A stretch of 64,000 nucleotides of DNA. It comes from JAWWPG01 sp038254365 (GTDB lineage: Bacteria; Actinomycetota; Actinomycetes; Propionibacteriales; Nocardioidaceae). The stretch spans positions 1 through 64,000 of the forward strand of contig JBBSGI010000007.1 in assembly GCA_038254365.1 (NCBI GenBank), in the 5' to 3' direction. The notes under the pieces were generated by a model that was not told where the DNA came from, searched no databases, and saw only the letters and a program-made list of their open reading frames with translations. Positions 6,672 through 15,489 of this stretch are shown in pieces. A program made the position numbers and the translations under genes. Every line of letters begins with the position of its first letter. The stretch's first letter is position 1.

Positions 6672-9181
6672 TCACGCTGCTGGAGGGGTACAACGGGCAG
6701 CTCGCCCTGGTGGACGTCGCAGGGGCCGAGCGCAAGGTCAACATCGGCATGCTCGAGGACGAGCCGCTGGCGCCCGGTGACTGGGTGGTCATCCACATGG
6801 GGTTCGCCGTCGAACGGGTGACCCACGAGGGAGCCGAGCAGGCGCTGGCCGGTCTGGAGCTCGTCGGCCGCCCGCGCGAGACTCGCACCCGCAAGCGGTT
6901 CGAGGTCCGCGGGCTCGTGCAGGGAGTCGGCTTCCGGCCTTTCGTCTACGTCACCGCCGCTGAGCTGGGGCTGGCGGGGTCGGTCGCCAACGACTCCCTC
7001 GGGGTCGTCGCCGAGGTCGAGGGAGAGACCGCCGCCGTCGACGCCTTCGCGGAGCGCCTGCGTCGTGAGGCCCCACCGTTGGCCGTGATCGAGTCGGTGC
7101 GGGCGACGGAGATTCCGACGACCGGCGAGACCGGCTTCGTCATCGAGGACTCCCAGCGCAGCGGCGGACGCCGGACCCTCGCCGGTCCTGATGTCGCCAC
7201 CTGCGTTGAGTGCCTGGCCGAGCTCGCGGACCCGGGGGACCGTCGCTATCGCCATCCCTTCATCACCTGCACGAACTGCGGGCCACGTTTCACGATCATC
7301 ACCGACCTGCCGTACGACCGCCCGAACACCACCATGGCTGACTTCGCCATGTGCACCCGGTGCCGCCGGGAATACGACGACCCCGCTGACCGCCGGTTTC
7401 ACGCCCAGCCCATTGCGTGTCTCGAATGTGGGCCGCGCCTGCAGTACGTCGACGCCGACGGCACGGTCTCGGGCGACGCCGACAGCGTGGCCATGGCGCG
7501 GTACCGGTTGTCGACCGGGGCGATCCTCGCGGTCAAGGGGATCGGCGGCTACCACCTGGTGTGTGACGCGGAGAACGACCAGGCGGTCGCCGAGCTTCGC
7601 CACCGCAAGCAACGAGGCGGCAAGCCGTTCGCGATCATGGTGGCCGACCTGGCCGCTGCCCGGGAGATCGTCGAGCTTGGCGAAGCCGAGGAGGCGCTGC
7701 TCACCGGCGTCCGGCGACCGATCGTGCTGCTCCGGCGGCGGCGCGAGGCTGCGGTGCAGGTGGCTGCCTGCGTTGCACCCGACACCGAGGAGCTCGGCGT
7801 CCTGCTGCCGTACAGCGGACTGCACGTCCTGCTCTTCGGGCTGGCTGAGGACGGCCCTCGGGTCCTCGTGATGACCTCGGGCAACCGTGGCGGTGAGCCG
7901 ATCGTGACCGACGACGTGGTCGCGCAGGACCGACTGGCGCCCCTGGTGGACGGCTGGCTTCGTCACGACAGACGCATCCAGGTCGCCTGCGACGACTCCG
8001 TGACCCGCGCCGTCGATGGTGGGGAGCTGCCTATTCGGCGCTCACGAGGCTACGCTCCGATGCCGCTCACCCTGCCCTTCGACGTACCGGCGACCATGGC
8101 CGTCGGAGCCGACCTCAAGAACACCTGTGCGGTCGCCGAGGGACGGCACATCTGGTTCAGCCAGCACATCGGCGACATGGACGACGTGGCCACGGTCGAC
8201 GCGTTCGGCTCCACCGCGCGACAGCTGGAGCGCCTGACGGGGGTGCGACCGTCGGTGCTGGCCTGTGACCAGCATCCCGGATACCGGTCGACCCGATGGG
8301 CGAGCGACCACAGCGACGGCCGACCGGTCGTCCCCGTCCAACACCACCATGCCCACATCGCCTCGGTCATGGGCGAGCACGGGCTGGACGGCGCAGCGCC
8401 GGTGATCGGGTTTGCTTTTGACGGGACCGGGTACGGGCCGGACCACGCCATCTGGGGTGGCGAGCTGCTGATCGCCAGCTACAAGGGTTTCCAGCGCTTC
8501 GCGCATCTCGCGTACGTGCCGCTGGCCGGGGGAGATGCGAGCATCGAGCGGCCGTACCGCATGGCGCTGTCGCACCTTCGGGCGGCGGGAATCAGCTGGT
8601 CGGACGACCTGCTCTCGGTAGCCGCCTGCCCCCCAGACGAGCGCGCCGTGCTCGAGCATCAGCTGACCACCGGGTTCGGCTGTGTGAACACGTCCAGCAT
8701 GGGCCGGCTCTTCGACGCGGTCGCGTCTTTGACCGGTGTGCGCCAGGTGGTGGCCTACGAGGCCGAGGCCGCGATGGCCCTTGAGTCGGTGGCCGGTGAG
8801 AGGACCGGTGCGGGCGACTATCGATTCCGCCTCGCGCCCGGCGCCGAGGGGGCGCTGATCGTCGACCCGAGCGACCTGTTGGCGGCCGTCGTCCGCGACC
8901 TCAGAGCGGGCGACCCGGTCGCGGAGATCTCTGCGAGGTTCCATTCGGCGACAGCAGACCTGGTGGTCACGCTGGCCCGGCGGGTCCGCGACTCCGGCTC
9001 GCAGAGCGGTGGGCTGACCACCGTGGTGCTCGGGGGCGGCGTCTTCCAGAACGTCCGGCTGCTCCGGGAGTGTGTGCGGGGGCTCGGCGCGGACGGTTTC
9101 GAGGTGCTGGTGCCGCAGCGGCTGCCACCGAACGACGGGGGCATCGCCTTGGGCCAGGTTCTGGTCGCGAATGCGCAGTAG
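6644..9181 (+). CDS. hypF: Fused HypC-HypF hydrogenase maturation protein
   Basis: 845 aa. Residues 1 to about 78 are a complete HypC: it starts MCLGIPG with the essential Cys2 and ends with the typical VIHMGFAVERV stretch. From about residue 85 a full HypF follows. It has an acylphosphatase domain (RGLVQGVGFRPF), two zinc fingers built from four CxxC pairs, a YrdC-like domain (about 280-470) and a Kae1/TobZ-like carbamoyl transferase domain with HHHAHIASVM. HypF makes the carbamoyl/thiocyanate donor on HypE for the Fe cyanide ligands. HypC holds the Fe(CN)2CO unit with HypD. The GTG at 6644 has a GGGAGGTG ribosome-binding site and gives the exact HypC start, so the fusion is real in this sequence. 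A free hypC follows at 9239. Confidence 0.93.
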   Translation: MCLGIPGQVITLLEGYNGQLALVDVAGAERKVNIGMLEDEPLAPGDWVVIHMGFAVERVTHEGAEQALAGLELVGRPRETRTRKRFEVRGLVQGVGFRPFVYVTAAELGLAGSVANDSLGVVAEVEGETAAVDAFAERLRREAPPLAVIESVRATEIPTTGETGFVIEDSQRSGGRRTLAGPDVATCVECLAELADPGDRRYRHPFITCTNCGPRFTIITDLPYDRPNTTMADFAMCTRCRREYDDPADRRFHAQPIACLECGPRLQYVDADGTVSGDADSVAMARYRLSTGAILAVKGIGGYHLVCDAENDQAVAELRHRKQRGGKPFAIMVADLAAAREIVELGEAEEALLTGVRRPIVLLRRRREAAVQVAACVAPDTEELGVLLPYSGLHVLLFGLAEDGPRVLVMTSGNRGGEPIVTDDVVAQDRLAPLVDGWLRHDRRIQVACDDSVTRAVDGGELPIRRSRGYAPMPLTLPFDVPATMAVGADLKNTCAVAEGRHIWFSQHIGDMDDVATVDAFGSTARQLERLTGVRPSVLACDQHPGYRSTRWASDHSDGRPVVPVQHHHAHIASVMGEHGLDGAAPVIGFAFDGTGYGPDHAIWGGELLIASYKGFQRFAHLAYVPLAGGDASIERPYRMALSHLRAAGISWSDDLLSVAACPPDERAVLEHQLTTGFGCVNTSSMGRLFDAVASLTGVRQVVAYEAEAAMALESVAGERTGAGDYRFRLAPGAEGALIVDPSDLLAAVVRDLRAGDPVAEISARFHSATADLVVTLARRVRDSGSQSGGLTTVVLGGGVFQNVRLLRECVRGLGADGFEVLVPQRLPPNDGGIALGQVLVANAQ

Positions 9182-9238
9182 ACGACAGCACGACATCCGT
9201 CATGATGAAGATGTGAACGACAACGGAAGAAGGATCGC

Positions 9239-9541
9239 ATGTGCCTGGCAGTGCCCGGAAAAGTAGTCAGCATCGAGGAACGTGACCAGACCACGATGGC
9301 CGAGGTTGACTTTGGGGGGGTCCGCAAGGACGTCTGCCTCGAGTACATCCCCGACATTCGGATCGGCGAGTACGTGATGGTCCATGTGGGGTTCGCCATC
9401 CAGCGGATGGACCAGGTCGCTGCCGAGGAGACGCTGGCCAACTTCGAGAAGCTCGGCATCCTCGAAGAGGAGTTCGGCGACGGCTTCGCGATCGCCGCCA
9501 AGCAAGCCGGTGAGGACTACATCCCGTCGGCCCACCCATGA
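9239..9541 (+). CDS. hypC: HypC hydrogenase assembly chaperone (stand-alone copy)
   Basis: 100 aa, starting MCLAVPGKV with the Cys2 that coordinates iron after Met removal, and carrying the family segment VHVGFAIQRMD. It carries the Fe(CN)2CO precursor between HypD and the large subunit. It is longer than the usual 75-90 aa because of an acidic C-terminal tail (LEEEFGDGF...). It is a second HypC in addition to the domain fused to HypF. The start is preceded by GGAAGAAGGA (about 9224-9234). The hypD ATG lies 34 bp downstream of the stop. Confidence 0.93.
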   Translation: MCLAVPGKVVSIEERDQTTMAEVDFGGVRKDVCLEYIPDIRIGEYVMVHVGFAIQRMDQVAAEETLANFEKLGILEEEFGDGFAIAAKQAGEDYIPSAHP

Positions 9542-9575
9542 CCACGACCATCCCCACCACGACAAGGGTGCGACC

Positions 9576-10676
9576 ATGAAGTATCTCGACGAGTTCAGCA
9601 ACCCGGACCTGGCCAAGAAGCTGCTGGACCAGATCCATCAGGCCACCACCCGACCGTGGGCGATGATGGAGGTCTGCGGCGGGCAGACGCACTCGATCAT
9701 CCGCCACGGCATCGACCAGCTACTTCCCGAGGGCCTGGAGATGATCCACGGTCCAGGCTGCCCGGTCTGTGTAACCCCGCTCGAGATCATCGACAAGGCG
9801 CTGGCTATCGCGGCTCGCCCCGGAGTGATCTTCTGCTCGTTCGGAGACATGCTCCGGGTGCCGGGAAGCACGATGGATTTGTTCCGGATCAAGAGCGAGG
9901 GCGGCGACGTACGAGTCGTCTACTCACCCCTGGACGCGCTCAACCTGGCTCGGGACAACCCCGACCGTGAGGTCGTGTTCTTCGGGATCGGGTTCGAGAC
10001 CACCGCCCCGGCGAACGCGATGACGGTCTACCAGGCAAAGCGGCTCGGGATCCCCAACTTCTCCCTGCTGGTGTCGCACGTCCTCGTCCCGCCGGCGATC
10101 GCGGCGATCATGGAGTCTCCAACCTGCCGCGTCCAGGCGTTCCTTGCGGCGGGCCACGTGTGCAGCGTCATGGGCACGGCGGAGTACCCGCCCTTGGTCG
10201 ACAAGTACCAGGTCCCGATCGTCGTCACCGGGTTCGAGCCGTTGGACATCCTCGAGGGCATCCGCAAGACCGTGATCCAGCTCGAGGAGGGTCGCTACGA
10301 GCTGGAGAACGCGTATCCGCGAGCGGTCACGGCAGAGGGCAACGCGCCGGCCAAGGCCATGCTCACCGACGTGTTCGAGTTGACCGACCGAGCCTGGCGC
10401 GGCATCGGCATGATTGCTCAGAGTGGGTGGACGCTGTCGGACAAGTACGCCGAGTTCGACGCCGAGAAGCGCTTCTCGGTCACCGACATCCACACCGATG
10501 AGTCACCGCTGTGCCGGTCCGGTGAGGTCCTGCAGGGGTTGATCAAGCCCCACGAGTGTGCCGCGTTCGGCAAGGAGTGCACCCCGCGCAACCCGCTGGG
10601 CGCCACCATGGTGTCGTCCGAGGGTGCCTGCGCGGCCTACTACCTCTACCGTCGCCTCGAGCTCGTGGGAAGCTGA
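9576..10676 (+). CDS. hypD: HypD Fe-S scaffold for hydrogenase Fe(CN)2CO assembly
   Basis: 366 aa. The expected signatures are present: CGGQTHS with Cys34, HGPGCPVCVTPLE, FGIGFETTAPA and the C-terminal cysteine-rich region (CRSGEVL, ECAAFGKEC) that holds the [4Fe-4S] cluster. HypD forms a complex with HypC and receives cyanide from HypE. The ATG at 9576 gives the usual start MKYLDEF. The frame is open further upstream and would add a His/Asp-rich stretch, but no better start exists there. The stop is followed by the hypE ATG after 1 bp. Confidence 0.95.
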   Translation: MKYLDEFSNPDLAKKLLDQIHQATTRPWAMMEVCGGQTHSIIRHGIDQLLPEGLEMIHGPGCPVCVTPLEIIDKALAIAARPGVIFCSFGDMLRVPGSTMDLFRIKSEGGDVRVVYSPLDALNLARDNPDREVVFFGIGFETTAPANAMTVYQAKRLGIPNFSLLVSHVLVPPAIAAIMESPTCRVQAFLAAGHVCSVMGTAEYPPLVDKYQVPIVVTGFEPLDILEGIRKTVIQLEEGRYELENAYPRAVTAEGNAPAKAMLTDVFELTDRAWRGIGMIAQSGWTLSDKYAEFDAEKRFSVTDIHTDESPLCRSGEVLQGLIKPHECAAFGKECTPRNPLGATMVSSEGACAAYYLYRRLELVGS

Positions 10677-10677
10677 C

Positions 10678-11754
10678 ATGGCAGAAGCCCCTGACGCCGG
10701 GAGCCACCTGGACTTCAACGCCTGGGTGTGCCCCGCCCCGTTGCGCGAAACCCCCGCGATCGTCATGGGTCACGGTGGTGGAGGCGCGATGTCGGCGGAG
10801 CTGATCGAGCACCTCTTCCTGCCGGCCTACGGCGAAGCCGCAGACGCCCAGCTCGGAGACTCCGCGGTCGTCGAGGTGGGTGGGGCGCGGCTGGCTTTCT
10901 CGACGGACTCCTACGTCGTCAAGCCGATGTTCTTCCCCGGGGGCTCCATCGGGGACCTGGCGGTGAACGGCACGGTCAACGACCTCGCCATGTCGGGCGC
11001 CAAGCCGATGTTCCTCTCCACGGCGTTCATCGTGGCCGAGGGCACCGAGCTCACCGAGCTCGGGCGGGTGGCCGAGGCCATCGGGGCGGCGGCCCGCCGG
11101 GCGGGGGTCAAGCTGGTCACGGGAGACACCAAGGTCGTCGACAGTGGCAGCGGCGACGGGGTCTTCGTCAACACGTCCGGGATCGGCCTGCTCGAGGCCG
11201 GGGTGGACATCCGACCCGAACGGGCCAGCGTGGGGGATGTGGTGATCGTCAGTGGAGACATCGGCGTACACGGTGTCGCGGTCATGAGCTGCCGTGAGGG
11301 ACTCGAGTTCGGGACGACGGTGCGCAGTGACTCGGCACCGCTGCACGGCCTGGTGTCTACCATGCTGGCGACCGGAGCGGACGTCCATGCATTGCGAGAT
11401 CCCACCCGCGGCGGGGTGGCCGCCTCCCTCAACGAGATCGCAAAGGCCGCGAAGGTCGGTTTCACCCTGGTCGAGCGGGACCTGCCGATTCCGCAGACCG
11501 TCAAGGATGCGTGCGGTCTGCTAGGGCTGGACCCGCTGTACGTGGCTAACGAGGGCAAGCTGTTGGCGATCGTGCCAGCAGACGACGCCGACCGTGTTCT
11601 CGAGGCCTTGCGCGCACACGAGTACGGGCGGGACGCCAGGGTCATCGGCAGCTGTGTCGACGAGCACCCCGGCATGGTGGTCGCCAAGACCGGACTCGGC
11701 GGAACCCGGGTTGTCGACCTGCCGATCGGCGAACAGCTTCCCCGGATCTGCTGA
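10678..11754 (+). CDS. hypE: HypE carbamoyl dehydratase
   Basis: 358 aa. HypE accepts the carbamoyl group from HypF on its C-terminal cysteine and dehydrates it with ATP to a thiocyanate. The sequence ends PRIC, the canonical C-terminal Cys. ATP-binding PurM-like motifs are present (GHGGGG, STDSYVV, GDLAVNGTVNDLAM, GDTKVVDSGSGDG). The ATG at 10678 lies 1 bp after the hypD stop. No hypA or hypB is seen in the window, so nickel insertion genes must be elsewhere or upstream of the window. Confidence 0.95.
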   Translation: MAEAPDAGSHLDFNAWVCPAPLRETPAIVMGHGGGGAMSAELIEHLFLPAYGEAADAQLGDSAVVEVGGARLAFSTDSYVVKPMFFPGGSIGDLAVNGTVNDLAMSGAKPMFLSTAFIVAEGTELTELGRVAEAIGAAARRAGVKLVTGDTKVVDSGSGDGVFVNTSGIGLLEAGVDIRPERASVGDVVIVSGDIGVHGVAVMSCREGLEFGTTVRSDSAPLHGLVSTMLATGADVHALRDPTRGGVAASLNEIAKAAKVGFTLVERDLPIPQTVKDACGLLGLDPLYVANEGKLLAIVPADDADRVLEALRAHEYGRDARVIGSCVDEHPGMVVAKTGLGGTRVVDLPIGEQLPRIC

Positions 11755-11779
11755 GGCCGTGCACTCGGCGGGTGCGCGC

Positions 11780-12532
11780 ATGGTGCCACTGGGCGCCGGG
11801 GGGGCAGAGCTCTTCGCGCGCTATGCGTACCCGCCGAACGAGCTCGGCTACTGCGGTCCGGATGATCCTGGCGGCCTGCTGGTGCGCGGGACGCCGGAAG
11901 CCGCTCAGGAGATCGGCCGGCGAGCGAGGGAGTTCGAGGGCGCCTGGGTCTACCTCGAGCTGATCGCCCGAGCGAGCGGCATCAACGACCCGTTGGATGC
12001 CAGGGTCGTCGAGGCCTATTGGCTCGGCAACCAGCTCCTCGAAACCATCGACAGCTCATGGTTTCTCGCCGAGCTGCGGGCCCGGTTCCACGACCAGTCG
12101 GGAGGCCAGTGGGCCGGCGGCATTCCGAGTCTCGAGGCGAGCGTCCTGCCCCATCACGCGTTTCACGTCTTCGCGATCTACCCGTGGGTGGGGCTGTTGA
12201 ACCGACGCAGCGACGTCGCCCGCTCGATCCTCGACCAGTGCCGAATTCGTACCGGCATCGTCCGCGGGGTTGCCGGACCGCGCGCGAAGGTCGAGCTGCG
12301 GCCGCTCACCTGGGACGGCTCGACCTTGGGAATCGGTGGCTCGGAGATTCTCGACGTCCGGTGGAGCGACAACGGCAGATCGCTGCTCGACCGAGTCGAG
12401 GTCGACGACCTGGTCTCGGTCCACTGGGACTGGGTGTGCGACGTGCTCACCGAAGATCAGGCGGCGGCGATCGAGTCCTACGAGCAGCGTCAGCTAGGCG
12501 TCACGAACGCCGTCTTGGCCGCGTCTGGATGA
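11780..12532 (+). CDS. DUF6390 family protein, last gene of the hydrogenase locus
   Basis: About 250 aa, beginning MVPLGAGGAELFARYAYPPN. I recognise it as the DUF6390 family, which accompanies actinobacterial Hhy/Hyp genes and has no assigned function. It is a soluble, Trp-rich protein with no cysteine clusters. A GTG at 11759 in the same frame would add seven residues (MHSAGAR) and lies only 4 bp after hypE. The ATG matches the homologue start as I remember it. The gene converges on the minus-strand peptidoglycan-binding gene, with 14 bp between them, so the hydrogenase unit ends here. Confidence 0.8.
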   Translation: MVPLGAGGAELFARYAYPPNELGYCGPDDPGGLLVRGTPEAAQEIGRRAREFEGAWVYLELIARASGINDPLDARVVEAYWLGNQLLETIDSSWFLAELRARFHDQSGGQWAGGIPSLEASVLPHHAFHVFAIYPWVGLLNRRSDVARSILDQCRIRTGIVRGVAGPRAKVELRPLTWDGSTLGIGGSEILDVRWSDNGRSLLDRVEVDDLVSVHWDWVCDVLTEDQAAAIESYEQRQLGVTNAVLAASG

Positions 12533-12546
12533 GCTAGGGCGATTCG

Positions 12547-12891
12547 TCAGTTGACGAGGGCACACCACGTCTGTGGACCGACCACCCCGTCGGCGCGGAG
12601 CCCTACCCATTGCTGGAAACTGACCACAGCGGCCTTGGTGCCACTGCCGAAGACCCCGTCGACCGCGAGGCTCGACCCGTGGGCGTTCAGGCAGGTCTGT
12701 GCACCCTTCACCGCCTCGCCCTGGGCGCCCTGAGCCACGGTCGCCACGACGGCGGTCCACGTGTTCGGGCCGCAGATGCCGTCGGCGGTCAGACCGTGGG
12801 CCTGCTGGAACGAGGTGACTGCCGTCTTGGTGCCGCTATCGAAGTCTCCGTCGGCGCTGATCGACGGGCCGTGTCGGTCGTGAGACGGCAT
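12547..12891 (-). CDS. Small protein with two peptidoglycan-binding (PG_binding_1) repeats
   Basis: 114 aa. Two tandem repeats of the type DGxFGSGTKxAVxxFQQxxGLxxDGxxGPxTW occupy almost the entire protein. This repeat usually anchors a secreted enzyme to cell-wall peptidoglycan. Here there is no signal peptide and no catalytic domain, and the first helix of repeat 1 is missing. Upstream in frame the sequence reaches a TAG (12928-12930) without another start codon. It may be a truncated remnant of a larger cell-wall hydrolase or an exported protein using another route. Confidence 0.7.
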   Translation of the reverse strand: MPSHDRHGPSISADGDFDSGTKTAVTSFQQAHGLTADGICGPNTWTAVVATVAQGAQGEAVKGAQTCLNAHGSSLAVDGVFGSGTKAAVVSFQQWVGLRADGVVGPQTWCALVN

Positions 12892-12996
12892 GGCGTTCCC
12901 TTCGTGAGCGGGGCATACGCCTTCAGGCTAGGGAACGCAGGTCGCCAACATCGCCCCTGCGGTTTCGCCGGCAGAGACCAGTGCTGAGATAGGGGA

Positions 12997-13647
12997 GTGG
13001 CCGTCGGTGGTGAGACCTCCCAGACCTTGGATCGAGGACTGCGGCTGCTTCGGGTGGTGGCGGACCGAGGGTCTTCGGGCGTCTCGGTGACGGAGCTGGC
13101 GAGGATGCTGGGCGTTGGTCGACCTGTCGTCTACCGGCTGGTCGCAACGTTGTCCGACCATGCGCTGGTCCGGCGGTCCCCCGACGCGCGGGTGCGCCTG
13201 GGACCGGGAGTGCTGCACTTTGCGGCTGCCCTCCACCCCGCCCTGCGCCAGGCGGCGAGCCCAATTCTGCGTCGGCTGGCGGACGCGGCAGGAGCCACCG
13301 CCCACTTCACCATCGCCGATGCGGGGGAGGCGCTCGCGCTCTGCGTCGTCGAGCCGACCTGGACCGATTTCCACGTGGCGTACCGAGTCGGCAGTCGGCA
13401 CCCGCTCGAGCGCGGGGCGGCCGGTCGGGCGATCCTCGCCGGCCGAATCGGCGGTGCCTGCGTCACGACGACACGCGGTGAGCTGCAACAAGGTGCCACC
13501 GGGCTGGCCGCGCCGGTGCTCGGCATACCGGTGCTCGAGGCGTCCGTCGGTGTCGTGACGGTGGAGTCCCTCGACGAGGGGCGGGTCACCCTCCTCGTGG
13601 CGGAGGCGGCCGTCGCCCTCGCCGAGGCCCTGCGGATGAGCGTCTAG
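12997..13647 (+). CDS. IclR family transcriptional regulator
   Basis: 216 aa. It has an N-terminal winged helix-turn-helix (about residues 5-65, with SVTELARMLGVGRPVVYRLV) and an IclR-type effector-binding domain. The effector domain is shorter than usual (families are mostly about 250 aa), with the C-terminal strands compressed. It starts at GTG 12997, preceded by AGGGGAG. Its neighbours are tyrosine/homogentisate catabolic genes, which are often controlled by IclR proteins, so it may regulate hmgA/fahA. This is inference. It converges on the PfpI gene with a 4-bp overlap of the ends. Confidence 0.85.
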   Translation: MAVGGETSQTLDRGLRLLRVVADRGSSGVSVTELARMLGVGRPVVYRLVATLSDHALVRRSPDARVRLGPGVLHFAAALHPALRQAASPILRRLADAAGATAHFTIADAGEALALCVVEPTWTDFHVAYRVGSRHPLERGAAGRAILAGRIGGACVTTTRGELQQGATGLAAPVLGIPVLEASVGVVTVESLDEGRVTLLVAEAAVALAEALRMSV

Positions 13648-14201
13648 GCGGCGGGACTGCTCTGGCCGAAGACCTCGACGAGCGTGCGGCAGAAGGCCGG
13701 CAGGTCGTCAGGGCTGCGACTGGACACCAGCCGGCCATCGACCGCGACCTCCTCGTCCACCCAGGTGGCGCCCGCGTTGCGCAGGTCCGTCTGCAGGCTG
13801 GGCCATGAGGTGAGGGTTCGGCCGCGAACCACGTCGGCTTCCACCAGGGTCCACGGCCCATGGCAGATCACCGCGACCGGCTTGTCGGACCTGACGAACG
13901 AGCCGATGAAGTCGACCGCCTGCTCCTGCATGCGCAGCGCATCCGGATTGGCGACTCCACCGGGCAGCACCAGCCCGTCGTAGTCGCTGGACGATGCCTC
14001 GTCGAACGTGGCGTCCACGTCGAAGGTGTCTGCCTTGTCCAGATGGTTGAAGGCCTGCACCTTGCCGGTCTCGACGGACACGAGCTTCGGCGTGCCACCT
14101 GCCTCCTCGACGGCCTTCCAGGGGTCCGTCAGCTCCACCTGCTCGATACCCTCGTTGGCCACTGCGAAGGCGATGGTCTTGCCCTGGAGTTTGTTGCTCA
14201 T
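13644..14201 (-). CDS. PfpI/DJ-1 family type 1 glutamine amidotransferase-like protein
   Basis: 185 aa. The nucleophile elbow AVICHGPWTL carries Cys113-His114, and the LVLPGG motif lies about 30 residues before it, as in PfpI/YhbO/YajL proteins. These are stress proteins reported as deglycases or chaperones; the exact activity here is unknown. The ATG is preceded by GAGGAG at about 10 bp. It may share a transcript with nothing else, because its downstream neighbour converges and fahA starts upstream on the same strand after a 58-bp gap. Confidence 0.88.
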   Translation of the reverse strand: MSNKLQGKTIAFAVANEGIEQVELTDPWKAVEEAGGTPKLVSVETGKVQAFNHLDKADTFDVDATFDEASSSDYDGLVLPGGVANPDALRMQEQAVDFIGSFVRSDKPVAVICHGPWTLVEADVVRGRTLTSWPSLQTDLRNAGATWVDEEVAVDGRLVSSRSPDDLPAFCRTLVEVFGQSSPAA

Positions 14202-14259
14202 GCTGCCGGTCTCCTCGCTCAGCTGTCCCGTACCAGGGTGGTACCCGCGGCCGGCCCGG

Positions 14260-15489
14260 CTAAACGAGTGGATCCGTGGGCTCGGTCAGCTGAGGGACCA
14301 CGGTGCCGGTAACCTCGCCGAGGGTGACGACAGTGCCGTCCGGGCCGGGAGCGGTGCCACGCAGGGTGGCGGTGTCGCCATCCTGGAGGAAGCCGCGAGC
14401 GGAGCCATCCGCCAGCGACACCGGGTGCTCGCCGTTCCAGGTGATCTCGAGCAGGCTGCCGAAGGTGTCGCGGTTACGGCCACTCACGGTGCCCGAGGCG
14501 AACACGTCGCCGGTCCGCAGGCTGGCCCCGTTGGCGGTCAGGTGCGCCAGCATCTGTGCCGGTGACCAGTACATCGTGCGATACTCCGGCCGCGACACCA
14601 CGGTCTGGTTGAGCACCACTTCCAGGTGCAGGTCCAACCCGAACGCAGCCTCGCCGGCCAGGTACGGCAGCGGAGCCGGGTCCTGAGGAGGCAGCGGCAC
14701 GATCGCGGCTTGCAGCGCCTCGAAAGGAACCACCCAGGCCGAGATGCTGGTGGCGAAGGACTTGCCGAGAAACGGACCGAGCGGCACGTACTCCCACGCC
14801 TGGATGTCGCGTGCGCTCCAGTCGTTGAGCAGGACCACGCCGAAGATGTGGTCGCGGGCGCGCTCGACCTCCACCGGGTTTCCGAGCTCACTGGCCGGCC
14901 CCACCAGGAACGCCACCTCGCACTCGATGTCCAGCCGGCTGCTTGGTCCGAACGGCGGCTGGGCGCCGGGCTCCGGCCTGCGCTGCCCCGACGGCCGTAC
15001 GACGTCGGTGCCGCTGACCACGACCGTGCCGGCCCGCCCGTGATAGCCGATCGGCAGGTGCTTCCAGTTCGCCGGCAGGCCCGGGGAGTCGGGGCGGAAG
15101 ATCCTGCCGACGTTGGTCGCGTGCTGTTCGCTGGCGTAGAAGTCGACGTAGTCCGCGACCTCGACCGGGAGGTGCATCGTCACCTCGCTCAGTGCGTACA
15201 GGTTGGCGGTCACCGTGTCGCGGTGAGTTTCGTCGGTGAGCAGGTCGACCACCCAGCGCCTCAAGTCCGCCCATGCTGTCGCACCCAGCGCCATCAGCGC
15301 GTTGAGCGATGAGGCAGCCAGGACGTCGACGAGGGGGTGACCCTCGTGCTCCGCGACCTCGGCCAGGTCGACGACCGAGTCCCCGATGCGTACGCCGACC
15401 GAAGCAACCCCGTCGCCGATGCTGAACACGCCGTACGGCAGGGTGGCCATCCCGTACGGGTGTGTGTCCGCAACGTCCGGCCAGGTCAT
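14260..15489 (-). CDS. fahA: Fumarylacetoacetase
   Basis: 409 aa. Last step of tyrosine catabolism: fumarylacetoacetate to fumarate and acetoacetate. The N-terminal FAA_hydrolase_N part is followed by the catalytic domain with YASEQHATNVGRIFRP, RLDIECEVAFLVG, NDWSARDIQAWEYVPLGPF and GKSFATSISAWVV, which carry the metal ligands. The length fits the family (about 400-420). The ATG at 15489 overlaps the stop of the upstream gene (ATGA), so the two form an operon. The frame is open 75 bp further upstream but only inside that neighbour. Confidence 0.95.
   Translation of the reverse strand: MTWPDVADTHPYGMATLPYGVFSIGDGVASVGVRIGDSVVDLAEVAEHEGHPLVDVLAASSLNALMALGATAWADLRRWVVDLLTDETHRDTVTANLYALSEVTMHLPVEVADYVDFYASEQHATNVGRIFRPDSPGLPANWKHLPIGYHGRAGTVVVSGTDVVRPSGQRRPEPGAQPPFGPSSRLDIECEVAFLVGPASELGNPVEVERARDHIFGVVLLNDWSARDIQAWEYVPLGPFLGKSFATSISAWVVPFEALQAAIVPLPPQDPAPLPYLAGEAAFGLDLHLEVVLNQTVVSRPEYRTMYWSPAQMLAHLTANGASLRTGDVFASGTVSGRNRDTFGSLLEITWNGEHPVSLADGSARGFLQDGDTATLRGTAPGPDGTVVTLGEVTGTVVPQLTEPTDPLV

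Noticed and set aside
6590..7966. 458-aa minus-strand open frame opposite hypF
   Set aside because: Shadow of the strongly supported HypC-HypF gene. No domain is recognised, and it crosses the start of that gene.
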